Under the pieces are notes generated by a model. It ran no database searches. It saw only the letters and a program-made list of their open reading frames with translations, and had not been told where the DNA came from. DNA of 64,000 nucleotides from Tetrastigma voinierianum (lineage: Eukaryota; Streptophyta; Magnoliopsida; Vitales; Vitaceae): the NCBI GenBank assembly GCA_016808115.1, contig JAEQBH010002851.1, positions 310,001 through 374,000 of the forward strand. The letters are read 5' to 3'. Positions 10,150-20,156 of this stretch are shown one piece after another. The position numbers and the translations under genes were made by a program. How positions within the stretch are numbered: position 1 is the first letter of the stretch; each line of letters starts with the position of its first letter.

Positions 10150-10880
10150 GAATACATGAATGAGTATATGAAATGAGCACATGATTGAGTATATGAATGA
10201 GTATACGTGAATGAGTATACGTAAACTAGTATATGAATGAGTATACGTAAATTAGTATGTGAATGAGTATATGAATGAGTATACGTGAATGAGTATACGT
10301 AAATTAGTATATGAATGAGTATACATGAATGAGTATACGTGAATAAGTATATAAATGAGCATATGAATGAGTACACGTGAATGAGTATACATGAATGAAT
10401 ATATGAATAAGTATACATGAATGAGTATACGTGAATGAATATATGAATAAGTATACATGAATGAGTATACTGCGGAATAAGTATATGGAATGAGTACAGA
10501 ATGAGTATATATGAATGAGTATATACGCAAATGAGCATAAGGAATGAGTACTAATGGAATGAGTATACGAGAATGAATATATGAATAAGTATACATGAAT
10601 GAGTATACGTGAATGAATAAATGAATAAGTCTACATGAATGAGTATACATGAATGAGTATACGTGAATAAGTATATGAATGAGTATGTGAATGAGAATAT
10701 GAATGAGTATACGTGAATGAGTATATGAATGAGTATACGTGAATGAGTATACGTAAATTAGTATATGAATGAGTATACATGAATGAGTATACGTGAATAA
10801 GTATATGAATGAGTATGTGAATGAGTATACGTGAATGAGTATATATAAATAATCACATGAACGAGTATAGGATTGAGTAT
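10150..10880 (+). repeat. Expanded 12-14-bp tandem repeat inside the solo LTR
   Basis: Alternating ATGAATGAGTAT (12 bp) and ACGTGAATGAGTAT (14 bp) units run for about 730 bp, with occasional AAATTAGTAT variants. The same motif, on the other strand as ATACTCATTCATGT, occupies only about 150-200 bp in each array LTR. The tract has therefore expanded in this copy. Open frames across it are repeat translations and not genes. Confidence 0.9.
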
Positions 10881-10914
10881 ATCTTTGAAATGATAATACG
10901 AAAGTGAATATGGA

Positions 10915-11110
10915 ATTTAAATGTGATATTTGAAAACCAAATCGATGTGAATGATAATAAGGACGGGATTCATCAAACGGAATCGGTCATAAATGTGAAT
11001 AGGAGAGTGAATATGAAATCGAAATGTGATATTCGAAAACCGAATGAACGTGAATAATAATAAAGATCGATTCATTAAACTGAGTCCGGCCGTAAATGTG
11101 AATTGAATGA
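10915..11110 (+). repeat. Two copies of the ~100-bp LTR subrepeat
   Basis: AAATGTGATATTTGAAAACC and AAATGTGATATTCGAAAACC head two ~100-bp units ending in GTAAATGTGAAT-like sequence. Their ends match, in reverse complement, the repeats in the array LTRs (for example CGGCCGTAAATGTG versus CATTCACGGCCAG). A decayed third copy lies at about 11890-11950, on the other side of the 58-bp array. Confidence 0.7.
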
Positions 11111-11885
11111 TATATCGACGTCCATCACGGGATGCACTAATCCGCATCCGCCATGAAGGCACCTAAATTATCCAACGCCCCACTGGGCGGGATACACTAA
11201 TCGGCATCCACGACGGGCGATGCATATCAAGAAATGTCCCACTCAAGTGATGCACCAAACGGCATCCGCTCTCACGGGCGTATGGCATTTAATTGATACC
11301 ACGCGGCCTGGGATAAATCTCAAATGAAGATCCGCCATGATGGGAGACCAAATAAGTAATATCACGTGTCGGGATGCACCAAACAACATCCGTCATGACG
11401 GAGACCAATAAATGGCGTCACCACGCGGTCGGATACCAAACGACATCCATCATGACGGGAGATCAACCAATAATTGATACTACCACGGTCGATGCACCAA
11501 ACAAAGATCCGCCGCGATGGGAGACAATAAGTGATACCACGCGGTCGGGATGCACCAAAACAAAGATCTGTCATGACGGGAGACCGGTCATAATACCACG
11601 CGGTCATGCACCAACAGCATCCGTCATGATGGGAGACCAATAAGTGATACCTCAATGGCCTGATGTACCAAAAGCATCCATCATGACGGAGACCTAATAA
11701 GTGATACTGATCGTTGGGATGTTCCAAACAGCATCCCATTATGATGGGAGATGTATTAAGTGATACCATGTACCTGATGCACCAAACAAGATCCGTCATG
11801 ATGGGAGACCCCATTGCACACTGCATGCTCAAAAACTAAACAAAGATCCTCGTCATAATGGGAGACCGGATTGTAAAATGTGTAG
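11110..11885 (+). repeat. Minisatellite of ~13 units of 55-63 bp, GC-richer than surroundings
   Basis: Units follow the pattern GGGATGCACCAAACAGCATC, then CGTCATGATGGGAGACC, then AATAAGTGATACCACGCGGTC, with substitutions and small indels; I count about 13. Each unit contains a small dyad (GATGC...GCATC) and a CGTCATGACG-like palindrome. It interrupts the ~100-bp repeats and I see no equivalent in the six array LTRs. Open frames here (for example 11362-11832 on the minus strand) are repeat translations. Confidence 0.9.
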
Positions 11886-12947
11886 GCACATTACCGAATG
11901 ATAATAAGGGCGGGATTCATTAAATGGAATACGTCAGAAATGTGTAAATTGAATAGCATGAGTTTATGTGGATATAAAGGCATTATTTGTAAATGCATTT
12001 TGATAATTGTAAATGTTTATGGGCTTGCCCAAAATGAAATGTTCCCATGTAATTAAAAAGTCTATAATGGAATAAACCAAACAAAATGTTTTGAGGAGAT
12101 AATGGAAAATGTCGGAGTAAACCGAGCTCTGTCTTGGATCCACCAATCGGGTCAAGTCTGGGATTCGAGTCGCGACACTTTTGGAAAAATGAAAATTTTA
12201 ATAAAACGATAACTAAATGAATTAAACGGTTTATCAGTTTGATTTGACCCTGTATGCATTTTCTATGACTTTGATATATTCTGATTTGCCATTGTATATG
12301 TATAAGTTGTTTGAATATGATATGATATGCCATACATGTAGAAGATATGAATTGAAACTTGTAAAAGACATGACACATGGAGATAGTGATATGGAATCTG
12401 AAAAGGATAAAATCTACATGTATAATATGGCATGAAGCTAAGTCACATAAGAATAGCTTCATATATATAAATAAAAGTAAATGTAAAAAGATAGTGATCA
12501 TTATTGTTATTGGTCGTTATCTGTCTATATGTTCTATACTGCTGCAGTTTTAGCACGGTGCCCTAATCCCCAGGTGTAATCAAGAGGAGATAAAGAGGAT
12601 TGTGACATTCCACACCAATGCAGACGGGTCATCTCAGATGTATTTCACTCAAATTTCCATTCCGCAACTTCGATGTTTGTGTATTAAAAAATGTACATGT
12701 ATACGTATTTGTATAAGTAATTGGGACTTAGCACATGTGTATAGATTTTAATGGATACCACTCCAAGTGGTAGTTCCTTTCAGATATATAAATGACATTT
12801 GGTTATTGTAAAATTATCTTCAGATACCCACAAAGTATAATTTCAGCTCGAAAAAAAAAAAAGGTAAAGAGTCCCATTATAGAGCTGCACCCCGAACCCG
12901 GCTCGGGATTCCGCCAATTCCGGGTCGGATCCGAATCGGGCGTGACA

Positions 12948-13482
12948 ATATATAAAGCAAACGTCAGAGGAAAAACCTGATACTCTCCAATGGTGTTTGG
13001 CCGGCCTAAGACTCAAAATTGGATTTCCGGTCATTGCTTCCGCCGATAACTCGGGGAGCCGAACCCGCATGGTCGGAACCTTCTTCCGCCATGATTATTG
13101 GGTCACTAATGAAGAGAGAGGTCTTTCGTTTCTTTAATGCTTTTCAAGCATCATCACCCTATACTCGTGATTCTGCTAAATCACGAGTCCCGATGCCTTG
13201 TTACATTGGACGAGTAGTGCCCAGCCCCAGCCTTAAGATCGCACGTATACTGCTTGATTAGTTAATTTTACACGTCTATATTTCTATTAATCATTGTCTG
13301 GGTCCTGGGAATTTGGGTAAAGAAAATCTCTCAAGCCACGCACCCATCTCATTAAGAATGTAAACACGTAAAATTGTTTTATCTCAACCCATTTTCTTCC
13401 TTCATCCTGTGTTTCATCTCATTAAGATTCAAGAATACTAAAAATGGATTCCTATGCTGCTTATTGGAATATTTAATATATC
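12948..13482. other. Unassigned sequence to the right of the solo LTR
   Basis: Begins with the right target duplication in a TATATAAAGC context. No domain is recognisable. An 80-codon frame at 13019-13261 (plus) and a 75-codon frame at 12843-13070 (minus) overlap each other and resemble nothing known to me. The composition is mixed, with a GC-richer patch at 13010-13090. Before the hAT and solo LTR inserted, this stretch joined directly to the sequence ending at 7401. Confidence 0.3.
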
Positions 13483-13617
13483 ACAAGTCATCCCTTGCAA
13501 CCTCACCAAATCTAATATTTCTTTAATAACATCAAAATTTGTCGAGAAGGAAAATTCTTGACTTTTTATCCCATTTTTTAAAAACATATATGTATTTTTT
13601 TATTCGTTTCTCTATTC
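13483..13617 (+). repeat. Dispersed ~135-bp repeat, copy 1
   Basis: Closely matches 29024-29165. Shared phrases include CTTGCAACCTCACCAAATCT, TTTAATAACATCAAAATT, TTCTTGACTTTTT and AACATATATGTATTTTTTTA. The match stops exactly where the next element begins at 13618, whereas the second copy continues uninterrupted. Confidence 0.85.
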
Positions 13618-14281
13618 TAAGGGTCTCCAAAGGGTCGAGCAGCTACCGTCGAATTCAAGAAATGAGGCTCATGCTCCAATTCGAATCGAGCCTATAGGCC
13701 CATTGATCGGTCAACAAGCCAAAGCCGGTCACCAGAATTTTTAAGGCTCGCAACCTACAAGCCTATACTAGATAACCAGCCCTTAAAGGTGCCCAGTGGT
13801 GGGGCCTATTAGACTCCAAGGCGCGGGCCTATCAGCCTCTGGGGATGCTTGACAAGCCCAATAATTAAAATTAAATATATATTTTTACTTGAACCCCATT
13901 TTTCTTGCTTAAAATTTAATGCACCAGCTAAATTGTACTTATATTTGACTTATATAATAAACTTTTAACAAAATACATATCATACAGAGTCACATAAACG
14001 TACTCCAAAGCCAACAAAGACAGAACATGGGCATCCAGCTTAAAATAAAAAGACTCAAACCAGAGGGCAAGCTTATGGGTGGGTCTACGGGCGAGCTAGA
14101 AAGCCTACGTGTAGGGCCAGCCCCTGCCCAGCCAAGCCTAAATGAAACTTGTGGTCCACTTTAAAATGGGCTTGAGTTTGACCCGCCCACTAGTGGCTTA
14201 GTCGAGCTTCGCTCCACGGCCTGGGGCCGAGCCGCCCACTTGGGCTGGGGCCTTATGCCCCGAACTTTTTGGAGACCCCTA
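13618..14281. mobile_element. Non-autonomous DNA transposon, hAT-like termini
   Basis: The left end TAAGGGTCTCCAAA and the reverse complement of the right end, TAGGGGTCTCCAAA, form short terminal inverted repeats. The interior is GC-rich with many GGCCC/GGGCC and GCCCA motifs and no ORF, as in plant hAT MITEs starting TAGGGGTG. The left boundary is supported by the uninterrupted paralogue at 29024-29165. No right target duplication is found because the chromovirus LTR begins only 3 bp downstream and has probably replaced it. Superfamily assignment rests on the termini only. Confidence 0.6.
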
Positions 14282-14283
14282 CT

Positions 14284-17200
14284 GTCACAACCCGGATTTT
14301 GGGCAATTCAAAACTTGGCCCATGACCCTAGGTTAAAGGTTTGACCCTAAGGGATACTCCTGTTCCAAGCTGATAGTCAATCCTTATTTTTTTTTTTTTC
14401 TGGTTATCAATTACTTACTAAGTCTTATTTAAGCAGAGACCCTTCCACCCGACGAGCTTTGAGGATCCAACCAGTCCGGTTGCTCTATCAATAACACAAT
14501 CACCTTATCAAAATCATTTATCAAAATATGTCAGAAGCACTTCGCTTAAGTATAAAATCATTTTCAACATGCTGGAAACGTTTTTAAAGGTAAGCCCATT
14601 TCATTTCATTCATGTAAAGTACAATTACTATAAAGATCGTTTTTCAAATGATTTACAAATAGATATTCGTAATTGAAATTGTTTTTACAAAATGTTAATG
14701 TTCACAAGAAATGGAATGAATGCTTATGACGGAGCATACTCCGTGAACTTTCTGAATGACTCGACGCTCCTCGATCTTGCCTTCAGTCCGCTTTCAATCA
14801 CTATCAATCACTCGGTACCTGCGCATTGATAAAAACAATACGTCAAGCATTTTCATGCTTAGTGATTCTATACAATTCCATTTTTCAGTTTCAATTTAAG
14901 TCAAATCATTCAATTTTGCTAAACAATACTTTCAAATCTTTTTGGATGATCAATGTCAATACAATACATATACTTATTTCATATTCAAACATTTATGGTT
15001 CATTGATCATCCCAAATATACACTTTCATATGTTATAAATCATTTATAACCAAATCATGCATTTCACAATGCTCTTTTAAATTTCAATTTGCAATCATAC
15101 TTTTCAATTCCAATTTGTCACAATTTCAAATCAATTCAATTCGGTTCTGCCCTTAACAAATTTAACCTATGTTTTCGGGAGCATAATAGCATCTGAATCA
15201 CGGCACAATCCCGCTGGCCGCCGACCGTTTATTAAAAATCAATTAGTGAACACTACCGATACGCTCCCGCTAGGCTGCTAATCAGAGTGACACATCAATA
15301 CAATCGTTCTCGCAATACTGCTATTTTACTCCTATTGGTATACCAATCTATCTCATAATGAATCCAAACGTTAACATTCAATTATACGAAATCTTTATAG
15401 CAACACACTACATAATATGTACATTTGTATAAACGGTTCATTTTCAATACTCATGCAATTTTCATTTGCAAACATTTCACAATAAATTTCTTCAAATCAA
15501 TTAAAACAATTCAATATGCTTTTCTTATGCATTTAGAACAAATAGTTCAAATCTTGAAATGAGAATAGGAGAAGATAGAACAAACCACAATCGTCACTTT
15601 GATTCCGATCTTTGGAATTCAACTTTCACGCGGGCTTTCCTCTCAGCCCCTATTCAACAATGACAATCACATATCAAGAGGTTATTCTAGGAGTTTGGTC
15701 GTGGTTTATGCTCACCGATACCCCTTCACTTGCAAAATTTTCTGGGGATACATGAGCCATAATTTGCTTATGCTTCCTTCAAGAAAATTTTAACTCTATG
15801 AGTATATTTTTAGTAGGAATTTGAATAATCTCATTTGGATCACCCAAACTCAAGTTACGGAATTTTAATGTTAAACCGGTCGAAAGATGCCCAAATTAAA
15901 TTCTATTACTCATCGTTATTCCCAATTGCAGGGGTCTTAAATCCATAAATTGGTAATGGTTCCTTCTACTAATTTGAAGCTATGGTTCTAAGCTTTCTTC
16001 TCCAACTTGAATCATTCAATTTGGACCACCAAAACTCAAGTTATTGCATTTTACATTCAGACTACTCCAATTTGCAAAGCAGAATCAGACTGTTCTTACA
16101 CATAGATCCACTTTGACAAATTTCTGGGAACTTTGGGGTTACAATTTGCATGCACTTCCTTCCAGTAAATTATTCCCATAGAAGTATATTTTACCCATAA
16201 TTTGAATCACTCAATTTGGATGAGTGAAACTCAACTTATGGCCAAAACACTATAACAATACCCAAAACAGAGCATAACCCATGAGCTACCCAAGCTCACC
16301 TTTAAGCCCATATTTGGGAGCCTTAGAGCTACAATTTGCTCCTGGTCCCTTCTATACATTTGTAGAACTATCGCTTATGGTTCTTTACCAATTTGAATCA
16401 CTTCATTTGGATGATTATAACTTAATCTATAGCCAAAAACAGGGGTCTTGATAAAATTTTTGACAAAGATTTCTTTGAAAAACCCAACATTTTCCCTTTT
16501 ACAACACTCCTAAAACCAATCCAAACGTCAAAACCCACCATGGAATCCACCCAAAACAACTCCAAAAGTGGTTTAGAATCAATAAAAAAAACCCTTCCTT
16601 ACCCAAGTTAGGGCTTTTTCCCAAAATCAAAATCACAAAAGATGAAGCTAGGGTTTTGTTTTCTTACCTTATCCTCTTCAAATCTTTACTTCTAAGTTGC
16701 TTGATCACAAAGGAGCAAGAAGTTGGAAGAAATCCCACCTAGAACTTGATCTTTCCCAAGCCCTAGCCTCTTCTCCCCTTTTTCTCCTCTCCTTCTCTAA
16801 AAAACCGGATTGCTCAAGAATGAGCTCCCAAAGACCACATTTTGGTCTTTATCCTCATTTAAGTGTAAAGTCATGTTTGGCCTTCCACACCTATTCTCAT
16901 TTTCTCATTTTTTTGGTCTTAAGTCACTTATTTTTCATAAGGCCTTGTTTGACCACAAAAAAAAATGCATTCTTTTGACTTAAGTTTCTCCCTATTTGCT
17001 TTATAGCCCATTTTTCATTTTATTTGCACTTTAACTCTCATATTTACACTTAGACATATAAACTTATTTACAATTGACCCTTAGGTCCTCATTTTACAAA
17101 TTTCATATTTGCCCTTTTTTACTTGGGTTTATTTTCGGGTTCAATTAATTTCTCATTTTAGCATATAATATTTGCATTTGGCTTTTAGCCATATAATCAT

Positions 17201-17309
17201 TTAATCAATATTCATTTAACAATTTCTGAAAAATACCCAAGTTGGCTCAATTTATACCCGGAATATATAATAATTTTTATTATAAAATTTAGGGTAATTT
17301 GGGCGCATA
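14284..17309 (-). repeat. Chromovirus family A LTR (3' LTR of the minus-strand element)
   Basis: About 3.03 kb. Begins TGTCACAACCCGG on the plus strand, which is the LTR end on the minus strand, and ends GGTAATTTGGGCGCATA next to a polypurine tract. It is highly similar to 20157-22599 plus 26332-26856 and, in reverse complement, to 1-1912. It contains T-rich and AACCCTA-rich leader-like sequence near 16440-16680. No gene is inside; the frame at 16697-16978 is a chance frame present in each LTR copy. Confidence 0.88.
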
Positions 17310-17322
17310 ACTCTCCCCACTT
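17310..17322 (-). promoter_or_regulatory. Polypurine tract of the family A chromovirus
   Basis: On the minus strand the run AAGTGGGGAGAG lies immediately before the LTR start. It is the expected plus-strand priming site. Confidence 0.7.
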
Positions 17323-17404
17323 AATAAAATTCTCAGTCTCCTCGGAATTACCTTCTTCATTGAATCAGCTTGCGATATTGTTGCCGCATCGTTTCTTCAC
17401 TTTC

Positions 17405-17660
17405 CTAAGTGGCTTCCTTAGCCTTGTGGTTTCTCCACAACACTTTGACTAACGGAATCTTCTTGTTCAACAATTCTTTCACCTCACAAGCCAAAATCTC
17501 TACTGGCTCTTCCTCATAGGTCAAATATGGTCTTAGCTCAATTGTCTCCAAAGAGACTACATGTGATGGGTCTGATCGATACCCCCGTAGCATGGACACA
17601 TGAAACACATTATGGATCTTTCCACCCTGACGTAAGGCCAAATCCAGATACCGACCTACT
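17405..17660 (-). pseudogene. Integrase C-terminus with chromodomain, relic
   Basis: The minus-strand frame contains KIHNVFHVSMLRGYRSDPSH and a second block with TYEEEPVEILA and IPLVKVLWRNH. These are the linker and chromodomain of plant Tekay-type chromoviruses. The chromodomain tethers integrase to modified histones and steers insertion into heterochromatin. The hydrophobic/aromatic positions of the LVKVLW strand are kept. It joins upstream, through frameshifts, to the integrase relic at 17661-18120, and ends near the polypurine tract as expected for the pol C-terminus. Confidence 0.88.
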
Positions 17661-18120
17661 TTTGATCACTTCATAGGACCAATAAATCTAGTGGCTCAAC
17701 TCGCTATTTTTTCCCCAAATCTCATCACCTTTCTTCCAAGGCGAGTACTTTCTAAAACACTTTTTCGCGAATTCTATATCGAATATCTTTTTCTTTTCAT
17801 GTCGGCAAATGATTTGCCTCATCGATGGCCACTTTCAATCTTTCTAATCATTTCACTTTTCTTCAAATTTCATATATCAAGTCGGGGCCAATCACTTTCT
17901 TTTCACTCAATTCTGTCCAACACAACGATGTTCTACATTTTCTTCCATATAAAGCCTCGTAAGGTGCCATTCTAATACTCGATTGGAAACTGTTATTGTA
18001 CACAATTTCAACTAAAGGGATGTGTCTATCCCAACTACCCTCATAGTCGATTACACAACTCCTTAGCATATCTTCCTTTAATGACTTTCTCCTTAATTCA
18101 CAATCATCGGGTACAGTCAA
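17661..18120 (-). pseudogene. Integrase relic lacking the catalytic core
   Basis: The minus-strand frame 17863-18120 begins with VPDDCELRRKSLKED, from the zinc-binding/pre-core part of gypsy integrase. It passes directly into DMLRSCVIDYEGSWDRHIPL and MAPYEALYGRKCRT, which in intact elements lie well downstream. The intervening DDE core is absent, so a clean in-frame internal deletion has fused the two ends. Downstream (17661-17860) the shifted frames still show ANHLP and KVF-KV-like phrases of the C-terminal domain. Confidence 0.85.
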
Positions 18121-18766
18121 ACCCTATCCTTATAATACAAGGATCCATCTTCCTTTACCTCAAACTCGGTTTCTTTACCATCTTCAATATGTTTTCACTA
18201 TGGCATAAATTTTCTCATCATCCATTTTGTGCCTCTAGCACTTAGTTTAACATATTCGGTCTCGCAATCAATTCTACCATTACTATACCATCGTCTGACA
18301 CACCGATTAAATGGCATTTAACATCAGATTTGTATTGACTTTCTACTCAAAGCGCGGCCACTACATGGCTTTCCCGGGTGATAATCACGTGATTCATAAT
18401 CTTATCAACTCCATCCATCTACGTTGTCTCAAGTTAAGCTCTCTTTGTGAGGGCAAATACTTAAGACTCTTATGATCAGTGTAGATAAAACACTTTTCTC
18501 CATACAAATAATGTCTCCAAATCTTTAGCGTAAATACAATTGCGGCTAATTCCAATCATGCGTGGGGTAGTTATTTTCATGTTGCTCAATCACTTGCCAG
18601 GCTACCACTTTATCCTCTCGTGATTAGGACACATCCAAGTCCTTAGTGAAGCTCACTAAAGATCACATATCTCTTACTCCAGTCGACAGAATAAGAACCG
18701 CTTCCTGCTAAGTATGCTTTCAAATTTTATCAAAACTTCTTTGACATTCTTCACCCCATTCAAATT
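18121..18766 (-). pseudogene. RNase H domain relic of the chromovirus
   Basis: No long ORF, but joining minus-strand frames gives NYPTHDWN-like, then LKIWRHYLYGEKCFIYTDHK, SLKYLPSQRELNLRQRRWME, the canonical gypsy RNase H and connection region. The YTDHKSLKY motif with its catalytic Asp is intact. Frame breaks and substitutions (for example the Leu-Glu of the HDLEL motif is lost) prevent function. Confidence 0.8.
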
Positions 18767-19640
18767 TCACATTTTTCTAGAGCAAATTTCGCTATCAGCT
18801 ACGATCATCGTAAAACCCTTAACAAATCTTCGTAGTAACCCGCCACCCCAGAAAACCACGCACTCGTAAATACTTTGCGGCTTCCATTCAACAACCACTT
18901 TTATTTTCTTTGGATCCACTCGGATTCTTTCTTTCGATACAATGTGCCTAAGAAAGGATACTTCATTCAACCAAAACTCACACTTGCTCAGTTTCGCATA
19001 CAACCGCTCTTTTCTCAAAGTCTCTAACACTACCCGAAGGTGTGTGTCTTGATTTTCCCGATCTTTTGAATACATAAGAATGTCATCTATGAACACTATG
19101 ACAAACTGATCCACATACGATCGGAAAATACGATTCATTAGGTCCATGAAAGTCGCTAGAGCATTTTTCAAACCAAACGACATTACAAGGAACTCATAAT
19201 GTCCATATCGCATTCTAAAAGCCGTTTTATGCACATCCACATCTTTAATTCTCAATCGATACTCCGACAAAGTTTAATCTTCTCGAAAAGATACTTGCAC
19301 CTTTCAGTTGGTCAAACAAATCATCAATTCTGGGTAACGTATACTTATTTCTTTACTAATAACTTGTTCGCTTGTTCATAATCAATACATAGCCAAAGTG
19401 TACCATCTTTCTTCTTAACAAAAGCACGGGAGCTCCCCATGGTGATACACTTGGTCGAATAAATCCCTTTTCTAGCGCCTTGTAATCGAAGCTTCACTCC
19501 TTTAACTCCGCTCGGAGCCATTCGATACTTGTAATGGATGCCGGTGGCACCCGTACAACTTCGATAGCAAACTCCAATCTCCCTCTGTGGAGGCAATCCG
19601 CAACTCTTCTCAAACAAGTCCCGGAAGTCACTAATCTGTG
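18767..19640 (-). pseudogene. Reverse transcriptase relic of the chromovirus
   Basis: The minus-strand frame 18767-19270 contains KTAFRMRYGHYEFLVMSFGL and VIVFIDDILMYSKDRENQDT (the FIDD form of the catalytic YxDD box), then KLSKCEFWLNEVSFL. Upstream frames 19345-19617 and 19494-19709 give FEKSCGLPPQREI, YRMAP, FVKKKDGTLWLCIDYEQ and NKLLVKK, the fingers part of the same RT split by frameshifts. The catalytic pair Asp-Asp is present, but the domain is in at least three frames. Confidence 0.9.
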
Positions 19641-20060
19641 AGGGATATTGATTAAGAATTCAGGCCTTGCCTCACTACGTATCAATAACATAAGCCAAGT
19701 AGGCTTCACATCCTTTTCGCACCATTTTTCAAAGAAGGATCATGATATCACATTAGAGAGGTGGTTTGACCTCTCGCCAATGAAAGTTACTTCATCCTCA
19801 TTCGGTGTTCTTAAGGTCACTCTTTTCATTCTACAATCAACTATCGCTTGGTGTCAGGACAACCAGTCCATCCCCAATATCATATCAAACTCCTTAAAGG
19901 ATAATTCGATCAAATCCCCTAAAATTCATATTCTCATATTTTGATGGGACAATCTCAATACACTCTCCCTTGGTCACCCTCGACCCTAAGGGGACTTATA
20001 CCACTCATGTTTGTCCTATTAAGACCAACAAGATCCGCGTCAGAGTCATGTCATCCTTTT
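19641..20060 (-). pseudogene. Aspartic protease C-terminal part and linker, relic
   Basis: Minus-strand reading across frames gives GDLIELSFKEFDMILGMDWL, then IVDCRMKRVTLRTP, the conserved end of gypsy protease (ILGMDWL flap and following strand). The catalytic DTG/DTGAS segment is not recognisable. No gag or CCHC knuckle lies upstream, showing where the 5' half of the element was deleted. Confidence 0.75.
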
Positions 20061-20114
20061 ATATGCAAATGCAATGTATGTCAAATACCATTTTCAAAAT
20101 CCTCATTTACAAAA

Positions 20115-20156
20115 ATCGCTTAGGCCTTTTCTAGAAACGCCTAAACCCAGGCTCGA
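20115..20156 (-). promoter_or_regulatory. 5' leader with degenerate tRNA-Met primer site
   Basis: On the minus strand TTATCGAGCCTGGGTTTAGG corresponds to the TGGTATCAGAGCCTAGGTTT leader of the tandem array. The primer-binding core has decayed. The shared leader links this chromovirus to the array family. Confidence 0.55.

Larger units (their letters stand above)
8727..12947 (+). repeat. Complete 4.2-kb solo LTR of the array family (inverted relative to the array)
   Basis: Starts TGTAACACATCGAAATATAC and ends GAATCGGGCGTGACA, the reverse-complement termini of the array LTRs. It is flanked by ATATA at 8722-8726 and 12948-12952, a 5-bp target duplication. Homology to the array LTRs runs through the whole length: the start, the GTACCGGTAC area at ~9600-9730, the GAATGAGTATAC repeat, the ~100-bp repeats, the GAGTCGCGACACTTTTG block near 12165, and the AATGGATACCACTCC block near 12750. 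No polypurine tract or primer site adjoins either end, so it is a solo LTR produced by LTR-LTR recombination. It is ~350 bp longer than array LTRs because of internal repeat expansion. Confidence 0.9.
17310..20156 (-). mobile_element. Internal domain of a deleted Ty3/gypsy chromovirus (Tekay-like)
   Basis: Read on the minus strand, the order is leader, protease end, RT, RNase H, integrase pieces, chromodomain, polypurine tract: the gypsy order. At ~2.85 kb it is far shorter than an intact internal domain (roughly 5 kb or more). Gag and most of the protease are gone near 20060-20115, and the integrase catalytic core is gone near 18080. Many frameshifts and stops make it non-autonomous. Flanking LTRs are 14284-17309 and the split 20157-22599/26332-26856. 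Confidence 0.9.

Noticed and set aside
10086..10650. Minus-strand ORFs of 150 and 132 codons rich in Tyr-Thr-His-Ser
   Set aside because: They are translations of the 12-14-bp tandem repeat in the solo LTR. Similar peptides appear wherever that repeat occurs (32088-32529, 36570-36936, 40717-41001, 44851-45283, 53134-53566).
11362..11832. 156-codon minus-strand ORF
   Set aside because: Spans the 58-bp minisatellite. The unit length is often not a multiple of three and the frame survives only by chance indels.
11110..11885. CRISPR-like regular direct repeats
   Set aside because: Eukaryotic context, adjoining units with no unique spacers, variable unit length: a minisatellite.
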